Assembly: GCA_036275935.1 (NCBI GenBank)
Contig: DASUCS010000323.1
Location: 1-11,724, forward strand
DNA from: DASUCS01 sp036275935
Lineage (GTDB): Bacteria; Actinomycetota; Acidimicrobiia; Acidimicrobiales; JACDCH01
Direction: 5' to 3'
DNA: 11,724 nt
In this document: positions 1-6,807 of the stretch, piece after piece
Layout: each line of letters opens with the position of its first letter
Numbering within the stretch: the stretch's first letter is position 1
Program-made: the position numbers and the translations under genes
Notes under the pieces: generated by a model
What the model was told of the DNA's origin: nothing
Database searches by the model: none
What the model saw: only the letters and a program-made list of their open reading frames with translations

Positions 1-22
1 CGGCCACCCAGCCGGCTCACCG

Positions 23-51
23 TCGACGCCAGGGTACCGGTCTCATAGCGT
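23..51 (+). promoter_or_regulatory. Putative promoter of the MmcQ/YjbR gene, leaderless type
   Basis: A -35-like TCGACG (23-28; 4 of 6 bases match TTGACA) is followed by a 17-base spacer and a -10-like TAGCGT (46-51). Exactly seven bases separate the -10 hexamer from the GTG at 59, the geometry expected when transcription begins at the start codon. No Shine-Dalgarno sequence is visible. The hexamers are seen; function is inferred. TANNNT motifs also arise by chance, so confidence is moderate. Confidence 0.4.
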
Positions 52-58
52 TGCGGCC

Positions 59-463
59 GTGGCGGTGACGCTGGACGACGTGGCGGCGATGGCGCTCGAG
101 CTGCCCGAGGTGACCGAAGGTGAGAGCCGCGGGAAGCGCACATGGAACGTCGGCGGGAAGATGTTCGCCTGGGAGCGACCGCTCACGAAGGCCGACATCA
201 AGCGGCTCGGTGAGGATCCCGTACCCGAGGGCGAGCTCGTGGCCGTGCGCGTCGAGGATCTGCACGAGAAGGAAGCCGTCCTCGCCGAGGAGCTGCCCGG
301 CTTCTTCACGATCTCTCACTTCGACGGCTACGCGTCGGTGCTCATCCAGTTGAAGGTGGTGCACAAGCGCGCGCTCCGCAAAGCACTGGTCGACGCGTGG
401 CTCGCAGTTGCGCCCGACAGGTTGGCCGATCCGTTCCTCGCGTCGAAACGCCGCCGCCGCTGA
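59..463 (+). CDS. MmcQ/YjbR family protein
   Basis: This 134-residue protein has the size and layout of the MmcQ/YjbR (CyaY-like fold) family, whose members are often called DNA-binding but have no settled function. Visible family features are the N-terminal helix ending in LPEVTEG, the GKRTWNVGGKMFAW strand region (about residues 25-38), a central ELVAVRV strand and the PGFFTISHFDGYASVLI segment that precedes the C-terminal helix. The protein ends in a basic KRRRR tail. The frame is open to the window edge, but no better start lies upstream. GTG 59 fits a leaderless promoter, and GTG 65 is the alternative. It is a single-gene unit; the next gene starts 128 bases downstream with its own promoter. 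Family assignment is fairly secure; role unknown. Confidence 0.8.
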   Translation: MAVTLDDVAAMALELPEVTEGESRGKRTWNVGGKMFAWERPLTKADIKRLGEDPVPEGELVAVRVEDLHEKEAVLAEELPGFFTISHFDGYASVLIQLKVVHKRALRKALVDAWLAVAPDRLADPFLASKRRRR

Positions 464-475
464 CGAAGAAGAATA

Positions 476-491
476 TCGAACATATGTTTGC
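476..491 (+). promoter_or_regulatory. LexA (SOS) box-like operator
   Basis: The sequence TCGAAC-ATAT-GTTTGC is a close match to the actinobacterial SOS box TCGAAC-N4-GTTCGA: the left half is 6 of 6 and the right half 4 of 6. It overlaps the -35 hexamer (488-493) of the promoter serving the HNH gene, where a bound LexA would block RNA polymerase. In Mycobacterium tuberculosis, several 13E12-family (DUF222/HNH) genes are, to my recollection, part of the LexA regulon, which supports this reading. The match is seen; SOS control is inferred. Confidence 0.6.
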
Positions 492-516
492 ATTCGGCGG
501 TCGAGGCCGCTAGGGT
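488..516 (+). promoter_or_regulatory. Putative sigma-70-type promoter of the HNH gene
   Basis: TTGCAT (488-493) and TAGGGT (511-516) lie 17 bases apart, a good housekeeping-type promoter. Transcription would start near 523, leaving a 5' leader of about 70 bases before ATG 592. The leader holds a small perfect hairpin, GGAGC-ATG-GCTCC (544-556). Because the predicted transcript begins after 517, the upstream GTG at 517 cannot be the main start. Confidence 0.5.
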
Positions 517-591
517 GTGCCGCACGTCCTCCCCGGGACGCTCGGAGCATGGCTCCCTTCGCACGTAGTTCGTTCCGTTTCGAAGGTTTCG

Positions 592-1815
592 ATGCCTGCT
601 CGCGTCTGCACCGACATCGGTGCGCTTCGAACCAGTGTCTGCCGCGCCGCCGCTGGCTTCGACGCGCAGGTCCTCGACCGTGATGACGCGGTCGCGGCGT
701 TGCAGGAGTGGACGGCGATCGCGCACGCCGCGGAAGCCGCAGCCTCGCTGACAGCGGCGCGTCTCGAGCAGTGCGGTCCGCCGCCATCGGCCGGCGCTCG
801 TGACGCGGCCGAGTTCATCGCCAAGCAGACCGGCATCACGACCTCGAAGGCGAAGGAACGGATCCAGACCGGCGATCGTCTGCAGCGCAACGACCTGACC
901 CGCGCGACGGCGACCGCCGGTCGGCTGTCTCCGGAGCAGACTGCGGCCATCGGCGACGCGGTGGCGGCCGACCCGTCCGCCGAAGCCAGTTTGCTGAGCT
1001 GCGCGTCGACGGGGTCGTTGGGAGAACTGCGAGACCGGTGCGCCCAGACCAAGGCGGCCGTCACCGATCTCGCCGAACAGGAACATCGCATCCACGCCCG
1101 ACGGTCACTACGGCGCTACACCGACCGCGACGGTGCCGAACACCTCCACGCCGTCGGCACCAAATGCGACCTGGCCCGCATTGACCGCGCCCTCAAGCCC
1201 TACCTCGATCGCCGGTTCAAAGCCGCACGAGCCGACGGTGTCCGCGAGCCCCTCGAGGCCTACACCTTCGACGCCCTGGTCGACATGTGCACCGACTCCG
1301 CTGACGGCCCGGCGGCCGACAACGAAAAGCAGCGGTCCCCGATCCGCAACCTCACCGTGGTGCGCGTCGATCTCGAAGCGCTCACGCGCGGACATCCCAC
1401 CAGCGGCGAGACCTGTGAGATCGCCGGTCTCGGCCCTGTCTCCATCCAGGCCGCGCGGGAGATGCTCGGCGAATCGATCCTCAAGCTCGTCATCACCAGA
1501 GGCGTCGACGTCCTGAACGTCACCCACCTCGGACGAGGACCGAACACCGCCCAGAAGATCGCGTTGCTCTGGCAGTCACGGGCCTGCACACGCGAAGGCT
1601 GCCCCCGCACCGGTCGACTCGAGTACGACCACAAGTACGGCTTCGAGTACGCCAAGACCAAACACACCCGGATCGACGAAACGGAACCGTTGTGCGACCC
1701 CGACCACGACCTGAAGACCTACCACGGGTGGGCGCTCGTCGACGGCACAGGCAAGCGACCCATGGTCCCGCCGGATGATCCACGACACCCTCGATTCAAG
1801 GAACAGCCGCCATGA
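592..1815 (+). CDS. DUF222 / 13E12-type HNH endonuclease domain protein
   Basis: The 407-residue protein has a long helical N-terminal region of the DUF222 type and a C-terminal zinc-finger HNH module. The HNH part shows C332 and C337, the EYDH motif (D346, H347), then C368, H372 and K375 before HGW. Cysteines 332/337/368 and H372 probably bind structural zinc, and H347 is the candidate catalytic base. The position normally holding the central Asn of HNH appears to be Glu363 (in DETEPLC), so nuclease activity is not assured. ATG 592 is preferred because GAAGG (582-586) gives a Shine-Dalgarno at good spacing and because the predicted transcript starts after the GTG at 517. This family occurs in many copies in actinobacterial genomes and may be selfish or linked to DNA-damage responses. 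The LexA-like box upstream fits the latter. It converges on the phosphatase gene with only 11 bases between the stops. Confidence 0.85.
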   Translation: MPARVCTDIGALRTSVCRAAAGFDAQVLDRDDAVAALQEWTAIAHAAEAAASLTAARLEQCGPPPSAGARDAAEFIAKQTGITTSKAKERIQTGDRLQRNDLTRATATAGRLSPEQTAAIGDAVAADPSAEASLLSCASTGSLGELRDRCAQTKAAVTDLAEQEHRIHARRSLRRYTDRDGAEHLHAVGTKCDLARIDRALKPYLDRRFKAARADGVREPLEAYTFDALVDMCTDSADGPAADNEKQRSPIRNLTVVRVDLEALTRGHPTSGETCEIAGLGPVSIQAAREMLGESILKLVITRGVDVLNVTHLGRGPNTAQKIALLWQSRACTREGCPRTGRLEYDHKYGFEYAKTKHTRIDETEPLCDPDHDLKTYHGWALVDGTGKRPMVPPDDPRHPRFKEQPP

Positions 1816-1826
1816 CGGCGACGCGG

Positions 1827-2432
1827 CTAACGGCCGACGCCGGACGCAGACCACGGCGTCACGTTGAACTCGGACAGGACGGGACCGAACGGGCGCGGGG
1901 CGATGCGGGTGACGGAGCCGGGGGCGACGTAGGTCCGCCACGTGACCTCGTCACCGACGCCGAGGGCCCACACCACGGCGGCCTTCACCGGCGACACGTG
2001 CGTGACGACGATGACGTCGCGGTCCGCCGCGGCGCGCAGCAACTCGTCGCACGCGGCCGATACGCGTTGGCCGAGCGACTGCAACGACTCACCGCCCGCG
2101 GGCACGAAGGTCGGATCGGCGCGCCATCTCCGCCACGTGTCGGCGGGCACGTCCGCGACAGGTGTGCCCTCGAGGTCGCCGTAGTCGAGCTCGATCCAAC
2201 GTTCGTCGAGTTCGGTCTCGATGCCGCTCTCCCCCGCGATGATCGCTGCGGTCTCGCGCGTACGCGTCAGCGGACTGGCGACGATGCGCGTGCCGAGTTG
2301 CAGCGGCGCGAGCTCGGTGGCGACCGCAGCGGCTTGCTCGCGACCGATCGCATCCAGCGCGGGATCCGCGCGCCCCAGGAGAAGGCCGCGCGCGTTGGCC
2401 GAGGTCTGTCCGTGGCGCACGACGATCAGCAC
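1827..2432 (-). CDS. Histidine phosphatase family protein (CobC/PhoE-like)
   Basis: This 201-residue protein belongs to the histidine phosphatase (phosphoglycerate-mutase-like) superfamily. The phosphoacceptor motif is R6-H7-G8-Q-T. SPLTRTRETA (53-62) supplies the second phosphate-binding Arg (R57), ELDYGDLEG (81-89) gives the acid Glu, and VTH (H145) is the second catalytic His. The E-x-D-x-G-x-x-E-G pattern is typical of the alpha-ribazole phosphatase (CobC) and PhoE branches, but substrate cannot be read from sequence; a broad acid phosphatase is equally possible. It is the last gene of the PBP operon. The start is GTG, 9 bases after the previous stop, with a purine-rich AGGTAGGAACGG upstream as a likely ribosome site. 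In mycobacteria a CobC-like domain (Rv2228c) sits next to the CdsZ homologue (Rv2229c), a similar pairing to the one here. Confidence 0.85.
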   Translation of the reverse strand: MLIVVRHGQTSANARGLLLGRADPALDAIGREQAAAVATELAPLQLGTRIVASPLTRTRETAAIIAGESGIETELDERWIELDYGDLEGTPVADVPADTWRRWRADPTFVPAGGESLQSLGQRVSAACDELLRAAADRDVIVVTHVSPVKAAVVWALGVGDEVTWRTYVAPGSVTRIAPRPFGPVLSEFNVTPWSASGVGR

Positions 2433-2441
2433 GGTCCGTTC

Positions 2442-2912
2442 CTACCTCGGCAGCTGACCGGTGCGCAGGAACCGGTCACGCGCCGCGTTGTCCTGAAGGC
2501 CGTACCGACGCCAGCCGTACACGAGTGCGCCGATTCCGACGACCTCCATGAGCAACGAGAGCGCGCCGCGCGCGACCTCGGGGAGCTGCTCGTCTCCGAA
2601 CGACGTCCCGAAGAACGGCCACCAGAACACGTCGGTGTTGGCCCACGCGCCGTCGAGCACGAGGTGGATGAACATCCCGATCGGCAGTCCGAGCCACCGG
2701 CGCCGCACGAGTCGTCGGTTCCGCGTGCCGAGCATCACGACCACCAACACGACGACCGGTGCGAGCAGCGTGTGCAGGATCCACGGTCCACCGGTCACGC
2801 CATCGAGGAGCGGGATCACGCTGCCGAGCATCACCATGCGGTAGTCGAGCGCGGGGCTCTGGAACACGGCGACGACCAGCAGCGCGCCGACACCCAGGAA
2901 CCAGAAGAACAT
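2442..2912 (-). CDS. YdjM-like membrane protein (putative metal-dependent hydrolase)
   Basis: This 156-residue integral membrane protein has about four hydrophobic segments (near 2-20, 26-36, 45-62 and 115-134, with an amphipathic stretch around 75-90). Conserved-looking polar residues sit in membrane helices: LDYR (D23), IPLLDG (D37), WILH (H47) and FIHLVLDG (H83, D87), followed by FWWPFFG. This pattern resembles the YdjM/PF04307 family of membrane-bound predicted metal-dependent hydrolases, whose substrate is unknown. ATG 2912 is the only possible start, because the stop of the upstream zinc-ribbon gene lies in the same frame seven codons earlier. The gap to that stop is 18 bases. Position inside a cell-wall operon suggests, but does not show, an envelope lipid or wall role. 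Confidence 0.65.
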   Translation of the reverse strand: MFFWFLGVGALLVVAVFQSPALDYRMVMLGSVIPLLDGVTGGPWILHTLLAPVVVLVVVMLGTRNRRLVRRRWLGLPIGMFIHLVLDGAWANTDVFWWPFFGTSFGDEQLPEVARGALSLLMEVVGIGALVYGWRRYGLQDNAARDRFLRTGQLPR

Positions 2913-2930
2913 CCCGTCCGTGCCCGAGAA

Positions 2931-3650
2931 CTACGGCACCAGGATGCGGTTGCACTCGGTGCAGTGAGCGACGCCGTCGGCCTCGGTTCGACCGTGACGG
3001 ATCTGATCGACGTCGACGGCTGACAGCGTGAGGTGGCAGCCCTCGCACCGGTTGCCGTTCAACCGCGCCACGGCGATGCCGCCCAATCCACGACGCAGGC
3101 TCTGATACTCGTCGAGAAGCTCGGAGGGCACGCCGGCAACTGCACCGTCACGCTGTGACAGGACATCCGCGAGCTCCGCGTCGATCACGACTTCCTCCTC
3201 GGCGATCCTGGCCAGCAAACCGGCGGCCTGTTCGTCGAGTACGCCACGCTGGGATGCGAACGTCGCCAAGTCGCTGTCGAGCGGTTCGGCCTGCTCCATC
3301 AGCTCGAGCTCTTGATCCTCGAGCTGGCGCTGCCGTCGCGCGAGGGCGTCGATCTCTTCTTGCAGCGCGGTGAGCTCTTTGGGGGCGTTGATGGTCCCGG
3401 AGTAGAGGGTCTTGTCCGTCTGCACGGCCTTCTCGCGCACGAGCGCGATCTCGTCCTCGAGTCGCTTCTCGTTGCGGGCGAGCTCGTCGCGCTGGGCCTG
3501 CACCTCGGCGGCCTTCTTGTCGAGCGCGGCAAGCGCCGACTGCACGGCATCGAGCTCGGTGCGTTCCGGCAGATGCGCGCGTCGGTGCCGGAGCTGATCG
3601 GCGCTGGTGTCGAGCGCCTGCACCTGGAGCAGCTGTTCGAGCGCGCTCAC
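2931..3650 (-). CDS. CdsZ-like coiled-coil protein with C4 zinc ribbon (DUF164 type)
   Basis: This 239-residue protein has a long coiled-coil hairpin (about residues 1-170, rich in Glu, Gln, Arg and Leu with few helix breakers) and a C-terminal C4 zinc ribbon with C202, C205, C230 and C233. The TLYSG-x-INAPKEL segment at 81-93 in the middle of the coiled coil is a hallmark of the family. Relatives include Rv2229c of M. tuberculosis and HP0958/FlgZ of Helicobacter. Proposed roles for the wider family involve nucleic-acid or ribosome interactions and remain lineage dependent. The start codon is GTG at 3650, overlapping the PBP stop (GTGA), which implies translational coupling. The usual actinobacterial partner upstream is a Nif3-like gene; here a PBP takes that place. 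The family call is secure; the function is not. Confidence 0.85.
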   Translation of the reverse strand: MSALEQLLQVQALDTSADQLRHRRAHLPERTELDAVQSALAALDKKAAEVQAQRDELARNEKRLEDEIALVREKAVQTDKTLYSGTINAPKELTALQEEIDALARRQRQLEDQELELMEQAEPLDSDLATFASQRGVLDEQAAGLLARIAEEEVVIDAELADVLSQRDGAVAGVPSELLDEYQSLRRGLGGIAVARLNGNRCEGCHLTLSAVDVDQIRHGRTEADGVAHCTECNRILVP

Positions 3651-5821
3651 GGCCCGCCTCCCCCCGCGGCCGTCGTCGGCGGCGGCTCGGTCGTCGCCGG
3701 CGGCTCGGTCGTCGGGGTCGTCGTGTCTGTCGCGGCCGTGGTCGTCGTGGGGTTGGTTGGCCCCGATCCAGTCCGCGTCGACCCCGAACCCGAACCCGAC
3801 CCGGATCCGGAGCGCTTCACCTCTTTGTCCTTGGGGTCGAGGTACTTGCTCGGGCGCGTCTTGTCAGGCGCCGTGAAGCCCTCGACGGGAAGTCCGTCCA
3901 TCGCTTGTTCCATGAAGTTGTGCCACACGAGTGCGGGGAACGTACCGCCGAACACGTTGATGCCGCCGACGTCGTTCATGGGCACGACCGATTCCGGGCT
4001 GCCCATCCACACCGCGGTCGTGAGCTGCGGCGTGAACCCGATGAACCACGCGTCGCCGTGCTTGTCGGTCGTGCCGGTCTTGCCGGCGGCCGGCCGATCG
4101 GAGAGGCGAGCTCGGGTCGCGGTGCCACCGGTGACGACCGCCTGCAGTGCGACGGTCTCCTGGCGGGCCGACTGCTCGCTCATGACGCGCTGAGGATCGG
4201 CCGAGTGCTCGTAGATGACCTTGCCGGCGGCGTCGGTGATCTTGTCGATGAAGTACGGCTGGTTGTACACGCCGTCGTTGTCGATCGCCGCGTACGCACC
4301 GGCCATCTCGAGCGGCGAGATCGGGTTCACTCCCAAGGGGAACGACACCACGTTCGCCAACGGCGCAGTGATGCCCATCTTGCGAGCCTGGTCGATGACC
4401 TTGTCGATGCCGACGATCTGACCCAGGCGCAGGAAGGCGCAGTTCACCGAACCGGCGGTCTGCTTCACCAGCGACGCGGTGCCACCTTCACCCTTCTGCG
4501 TGTACGGGTCCGGTGTGCCTCCCGGGTTCTTGATCGAGCAGCTCGATCCGCTGATCGTGTCGTCCACGGTGATGCCCTGCTCGAGCGCAGTCGCGAGCAC
4601 AAAGGCCTTCATCGACGACCCCGGCTGGCGCGTGGCTTGCGTGACGAGGTCGTACTTCCAGTTCTCGAAGCCGGGACCGCCGACGAGCGATCGCACCGCT
4701 CCGGAAGAAGGATCCACGCTCACCATCGCGATCGTGCCGAGGCAGTGACCGTCACCGTCGTTGAGGCGCGGGCACGCGGAATCGACGTCCTGTGACGTCC
4801 CGCGGATCACGAACAGTCCGCTGGCCGAGTCGACCTCGTCGGTGCCCGCGGTCGGCAACGTGTCGTTGCGAGCCGCGATCGCCTTGAGCTGCTGCGCGGG
4901 ATCGAGCGTCGTGTAGATGCGCAGTCCGCCGCTGAAGACCGCGTTGTACCGCGACGTGTAGTCGTCGCCGAGGTTGTACGACGGGTCGTCGAGCAGCCGC
5001 TGCTTCACCTCTTCGAGGAAGTAGTCCTTCGGCGGCGCGGCGACCTGTGACGGCTGGGTCGGGAGCGGCGTGAAGGCGTAGAGATCTGCCTCCGCTTGCG
5101 TGAGGTCGCGAGTGTCGACGAGTCGCTGCAATGCGATGTGCCGTTGTTCGATCGCGAGCTTCGGGTTGACGAACGGGTCGTAGTCCCGTGGCGAGCTGAT
5201 CATCGCCGCCAGCAGCGCCGCGTCGGGCCAATCGAGCTGACCGATGTTCTTGCCGAAGTAGGTCTCGGCCGCGGCCTGCACGCCGTACGCACCGTTGCCG
5301 AAGTACACGGTGTTGAGGTAGCGCTCGAGGATCTCGTCCTTCGTCATCGAATCCTCGAGCCGCCAGGCCAGAAAGGCTTCCTGGGTCTTGCGCTTGAGAT
5401 CGCGCTCCCCCGGCGGCAACGAGTTCTTGACCAGCTGCATGGTGATCGTCGACCCGCCCTGTTCGACCGCTCCCGACTGGACGTCGGCGGACAGGGCCCG
5501 CAGCGTGGCGCGCACGTTCACGCCCTTGTGGATGTAGAAGTTCTCGTCCTCGACGGCGAGGATCGTCCGCTTCACGAGCGACGGGACCTGATCGAGCGTC
5601 ACCTGCGACCGGTTCTCGACCGCCGGCAGCGGACCGATGAGATTGCCCGACGAGTCGTAGAGGAGCGACCGCTCGCGCAACCGGTCGAGGTTCAAGAAGG
5701 AGGCCTCGCTGCGGTTGGCGCGCACGAGATCCGACACCTGCGGAACCAACGCGAACGCGAAGACGGTCACTCCCAACGCGGTTGCCCCGCAGATCGCCAA
5801 GAACCGGAGCACGTACCGCAC
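3647..5821 (-). CDS. Class A penicillin-binding protein (bifunctional transglycosylase/transpeptidase)
   Basis: With GTG 5821 as start, the 724-residue protein polymerises and crosslinks peptidoglycan outside the membrane. One N-terminal membrane anchor (about 4-26) is followed by a GT51 glycosyltransferase domain with EDENFYIHKG (catalytic E91), GGSTITMQL (122-130), RKTQE (144-148) and ERYLNTVYFGNGAYG. The transpeptidase domain has S402-x-x-K405 (PGSSMK), S458-V-N460 and K581-T-G583. Between the domains is a segment holding C350 and C360, a possible disulfide on the extracellular side. The last 54 residues form an SG-repeat plus Thr/Pro tail. The reading frame continues upstream to 6280 but overlaps the divergent oxidoreductase, so GTG 5821 or GTG 5812 is the real start. 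No Shine-Dalgarno is visible; a -10-like TACCGT (5837-5832) suggests a very short or absent leader. It heads a four-gene operon. Confidence 0.93.
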   Translation of the reverse strand: MRYVLRFLAICGATALGVTVFAFALVPQVSDLVRANRSEASFLNLDRLRERSLLYDSSGNLIGPLPAVENRSQVTLDQVPSLVKRTILAVEDENFYIHKGVNVRATLRALSADVQSGAVEQGGSTITMQLVKNSLPPGERDLKRKTQEAFLAWRLEDSMTKDEILERYLNTVYFGNGAYGVQAAAETYFGKNIGQLDWPDAALLAAMISSPRDYDPFVNPKLAIEQRHIALQRLVDTRDLTQAEADLYAFTPLPTQPSQVAAPPKDYFLEEVKQRLLDDPSYNLGDDYTSRYNAVFSGGLRIYTTLDPAQQLKAIAARNDTLPTAGTDEVDSASGLFVIRGTSQDVDSACPRLNDGDGHCLGTIAMVSVDPSSGAVRSLVGGPGFENWKYDLVTQATRQPGSSMKAFVLATALEQGITVDDTISGSSCSIKNPGGTPDPYTQKGEGGTASLVKQTAGSVNCAFLRLGQIVGIDKVIDQARKMGITAPLANVVSFPLGVNPISPLEMAGAYAAIDNDGVYNQPYFIDKITDAAGKVIYEHSADPQRVMSEQSARQETVALQAVVTGGTATRARLSDRPAAGKTGTTDKHGDAWFIGFTPQLTTAVWMGSPESVVPMNDVGGINVFGGTFPALVWHNFMEQAMDGLPVEGFTAPDKTRPSKYLDPKDKEVKRSGSGSGSGSGSTRTGSGPTNPTTTTAATDTTTPTTEPPATTEPPPTTAAGGGGP
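3650..3811 (-). repeat. Low-complexity tail of the PBP: SG dipeptide repeat plus Thr/Pro-rich end
   Basis: Residues 671-724 of the PBP consist of five Ser-Gly pairs in a row, then a TRTGSG spacer and a Thr/Pro/Glu/Ala run containing two TTEPP units, ending in GGGGP. The DNA shows matching short tandem repeats, such as CCCGAAC-like units near 3784-3795. Such tails are common on actinobacterial class A PBPs and probably extend into the wall as unstructured linker. Length polymorphism between strains is likely. Confidence 0.75.
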
Positions 5822-5855
5822 AGGAGGACCAACGGTATCGGTCGCACCACCCCAG

Positions 5856-5861
5856 TAGGGT
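5856..5861 (+). promoter_or_regulatory. Putative -10 element for the LLM oxidoreductase, leaderless type
   Basis: TAGGGT ends seven bases before ATG 5869, the same spacing as at the gene starting at 59. This suggests transcription begins at or next to the start codon. No convincing -35 hexamer is visible, the best candidate near 5833-5838 being poor. The AGGG inside this motif could alternatively act as a Shine-Dalgarno sequence, so the two readings cannot be separated by eye. The 47-base divergent gap must also carry the PBP operon promoter. Confidence 0.4.
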
Positions 5862-5868
5862 CCGCCCC

Positions 5869-6807
5869 ATGGCTCATCCGAGGAAGTTCCGGTTCGGTGT
5901 ACAGGCATCGAACGCCGGCAGCGCGGCCGAGTGGGCGACGCTCGCCCGCAAGGTCGAGGACTTGGGGTACAGCTCGCTGTTCCTGCCCGACCACTTCGGT
6001 GACCAGCTCGCGCCCCTGCCGGCGATGATGGCCGCGGCCGATGCCACCACCGACTTGAAGGTCGGAGCGCTCGTGTTCGACAACGACTACAAGCACCCGG
6101 TCGTGCTCGCCAAGGAGATCGCCACGATCGACGTGCTGTCGGGCGGTCGCGTCGAGTTCGGAATCGGCGCGGGCTGGATGAACACCGACTACGAGCAGTC
6201 GGGCATCCCGAAGGATCGCGACGGCGTGCGCATCGCTCGCATGGTCGAGGCTCTGGACATCTACAAGGGCCTGTGGGCACCCGGTCCGTACAGCTTCAAG
6301 GGCGAGCACTACACGATCGACGGCTTGGACGGTCTGCCGAAGCCGGTCCAGCAGCCGCACCCACCATTCCTCATCGGCGCGGGCGGACCGAAGATGCTCA
6401 AGATCGCGGCACAGCACGCGGACATCGTCGGCATCAACCCGCAGCTCACGGCCGGAGAGATCACGGCCGACGCGGGGAAGGACGCCGTCGCGGCACGCGT
6501 CGATCAGAAGGTGCAGTGGGTGAAGGACGCGGCCGGCGATCGCTTCGACGAGCTCGAGCTCAACGTGCTCGTGTTCTTCGGGATGATCACCGACGACCCC
6601 AAGGCGATGGCCGAGAACCTCGCCGGTGCGTTCGGCGTCACGCCCGAAGAAGCACTCGAAGTTCCCTACGCGTGGTTCGGGACGGTCGATCAGATCTGCG
6701 ACAAGCTGCGCGCTGCACGCGACCGCTGGGGCATCTCCTACTTCGTCATGCAGAAGGACGGGATGGAAGCGATGGCGCCGGTCGTGGCTCAACTCGCGGG
6801 GACGTAG
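5869..6807 (+). CDS. LLM-class F420-dependent oxidoreductase (MSMEG_2516-like family)
   Basis: The 312-residue protein is a luciferase-like (beta/alpha)8-barrel oxidoreductase expected to use the deazaflavin F420 in the cytoplasm; the substrate is unknown. Diagnostic features are the N-terminal strand FRFGVQ, LGYSSLFLPDH (32-42), the DVLSGGRVEFGIGAGW segment (88-103), a KPVQQPHPPFLIGAGGPKML stretch (158-177) and the C-terminal WFGTVDQICDKLRAARDRWGISYFV. The overall pattern matches the probable F420-dependent family typified by MSMEG_2516 (TIGR03621, from memory). ATG 5869 matches the usual N-terminus; an upstream extension to 5782 would run into the PBP gene. It is divergent from the PBP, and its 3' end overlaps the S-component gene by 62 bases on the opposite strand. 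Monocistronic. Confidence 0.9.
   Translation: MAHPRKFRFGVQASNAGSAAEWATLARKVEDLGYSSLFLPDHFGDQLAPLPAMMAAADATTDLKVGALVFDNDYKHPVVLAKEIATIDVLSGGRVEFGIGAGWMNTDYEQSGIPKDRDGVRIARMVEALDIYKGLWAPGPYSFKGEHYTIDGLDGLPKPVQQPHPPFLIGAGGPKMLKIAAQHADIVGINPQLTAGEITADAGKDAVAARVDQKVQWVKDAAGDRFDELELNVLVFFGMITDDPKAMAENLAGAFGVTPEEALEVPYAWFGTVDQICDKLRAARDRWGISYFVMQKDGMEAMAPVVAQLAGT

Noticed and set aside
517..591. GTG 517 as start of the HNH protein
   Set aside because: The predicted transcript starts near 523, after this codon, and the extra 25 residues have no family features. ATG 592 has a ribosome site.
1816..1826. Terminator between the convergent HNH and phosphatase genes
   Set aside because: Only 11 bases separate the stops and no stem followed by a T-run is visible on either strand.
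1812..3023. 403-residue open frame on the + strand opposite three - strand genes
   Set aside because: It is a GC-rich antisense shadow with Arg/Asp/His-dominated composition. The - strand frames it overlaps carry clear histidine-phosphatase, membrane-protein and zinc-ribbon features.
5822..6280. Longer PBP starting at 6280
   Set aside because: The extension is Arg/Pro/Ser-rich and lies opposite a well-conserved F420 oxidoreductase. The membrane anchor starts just after GTG 5821.
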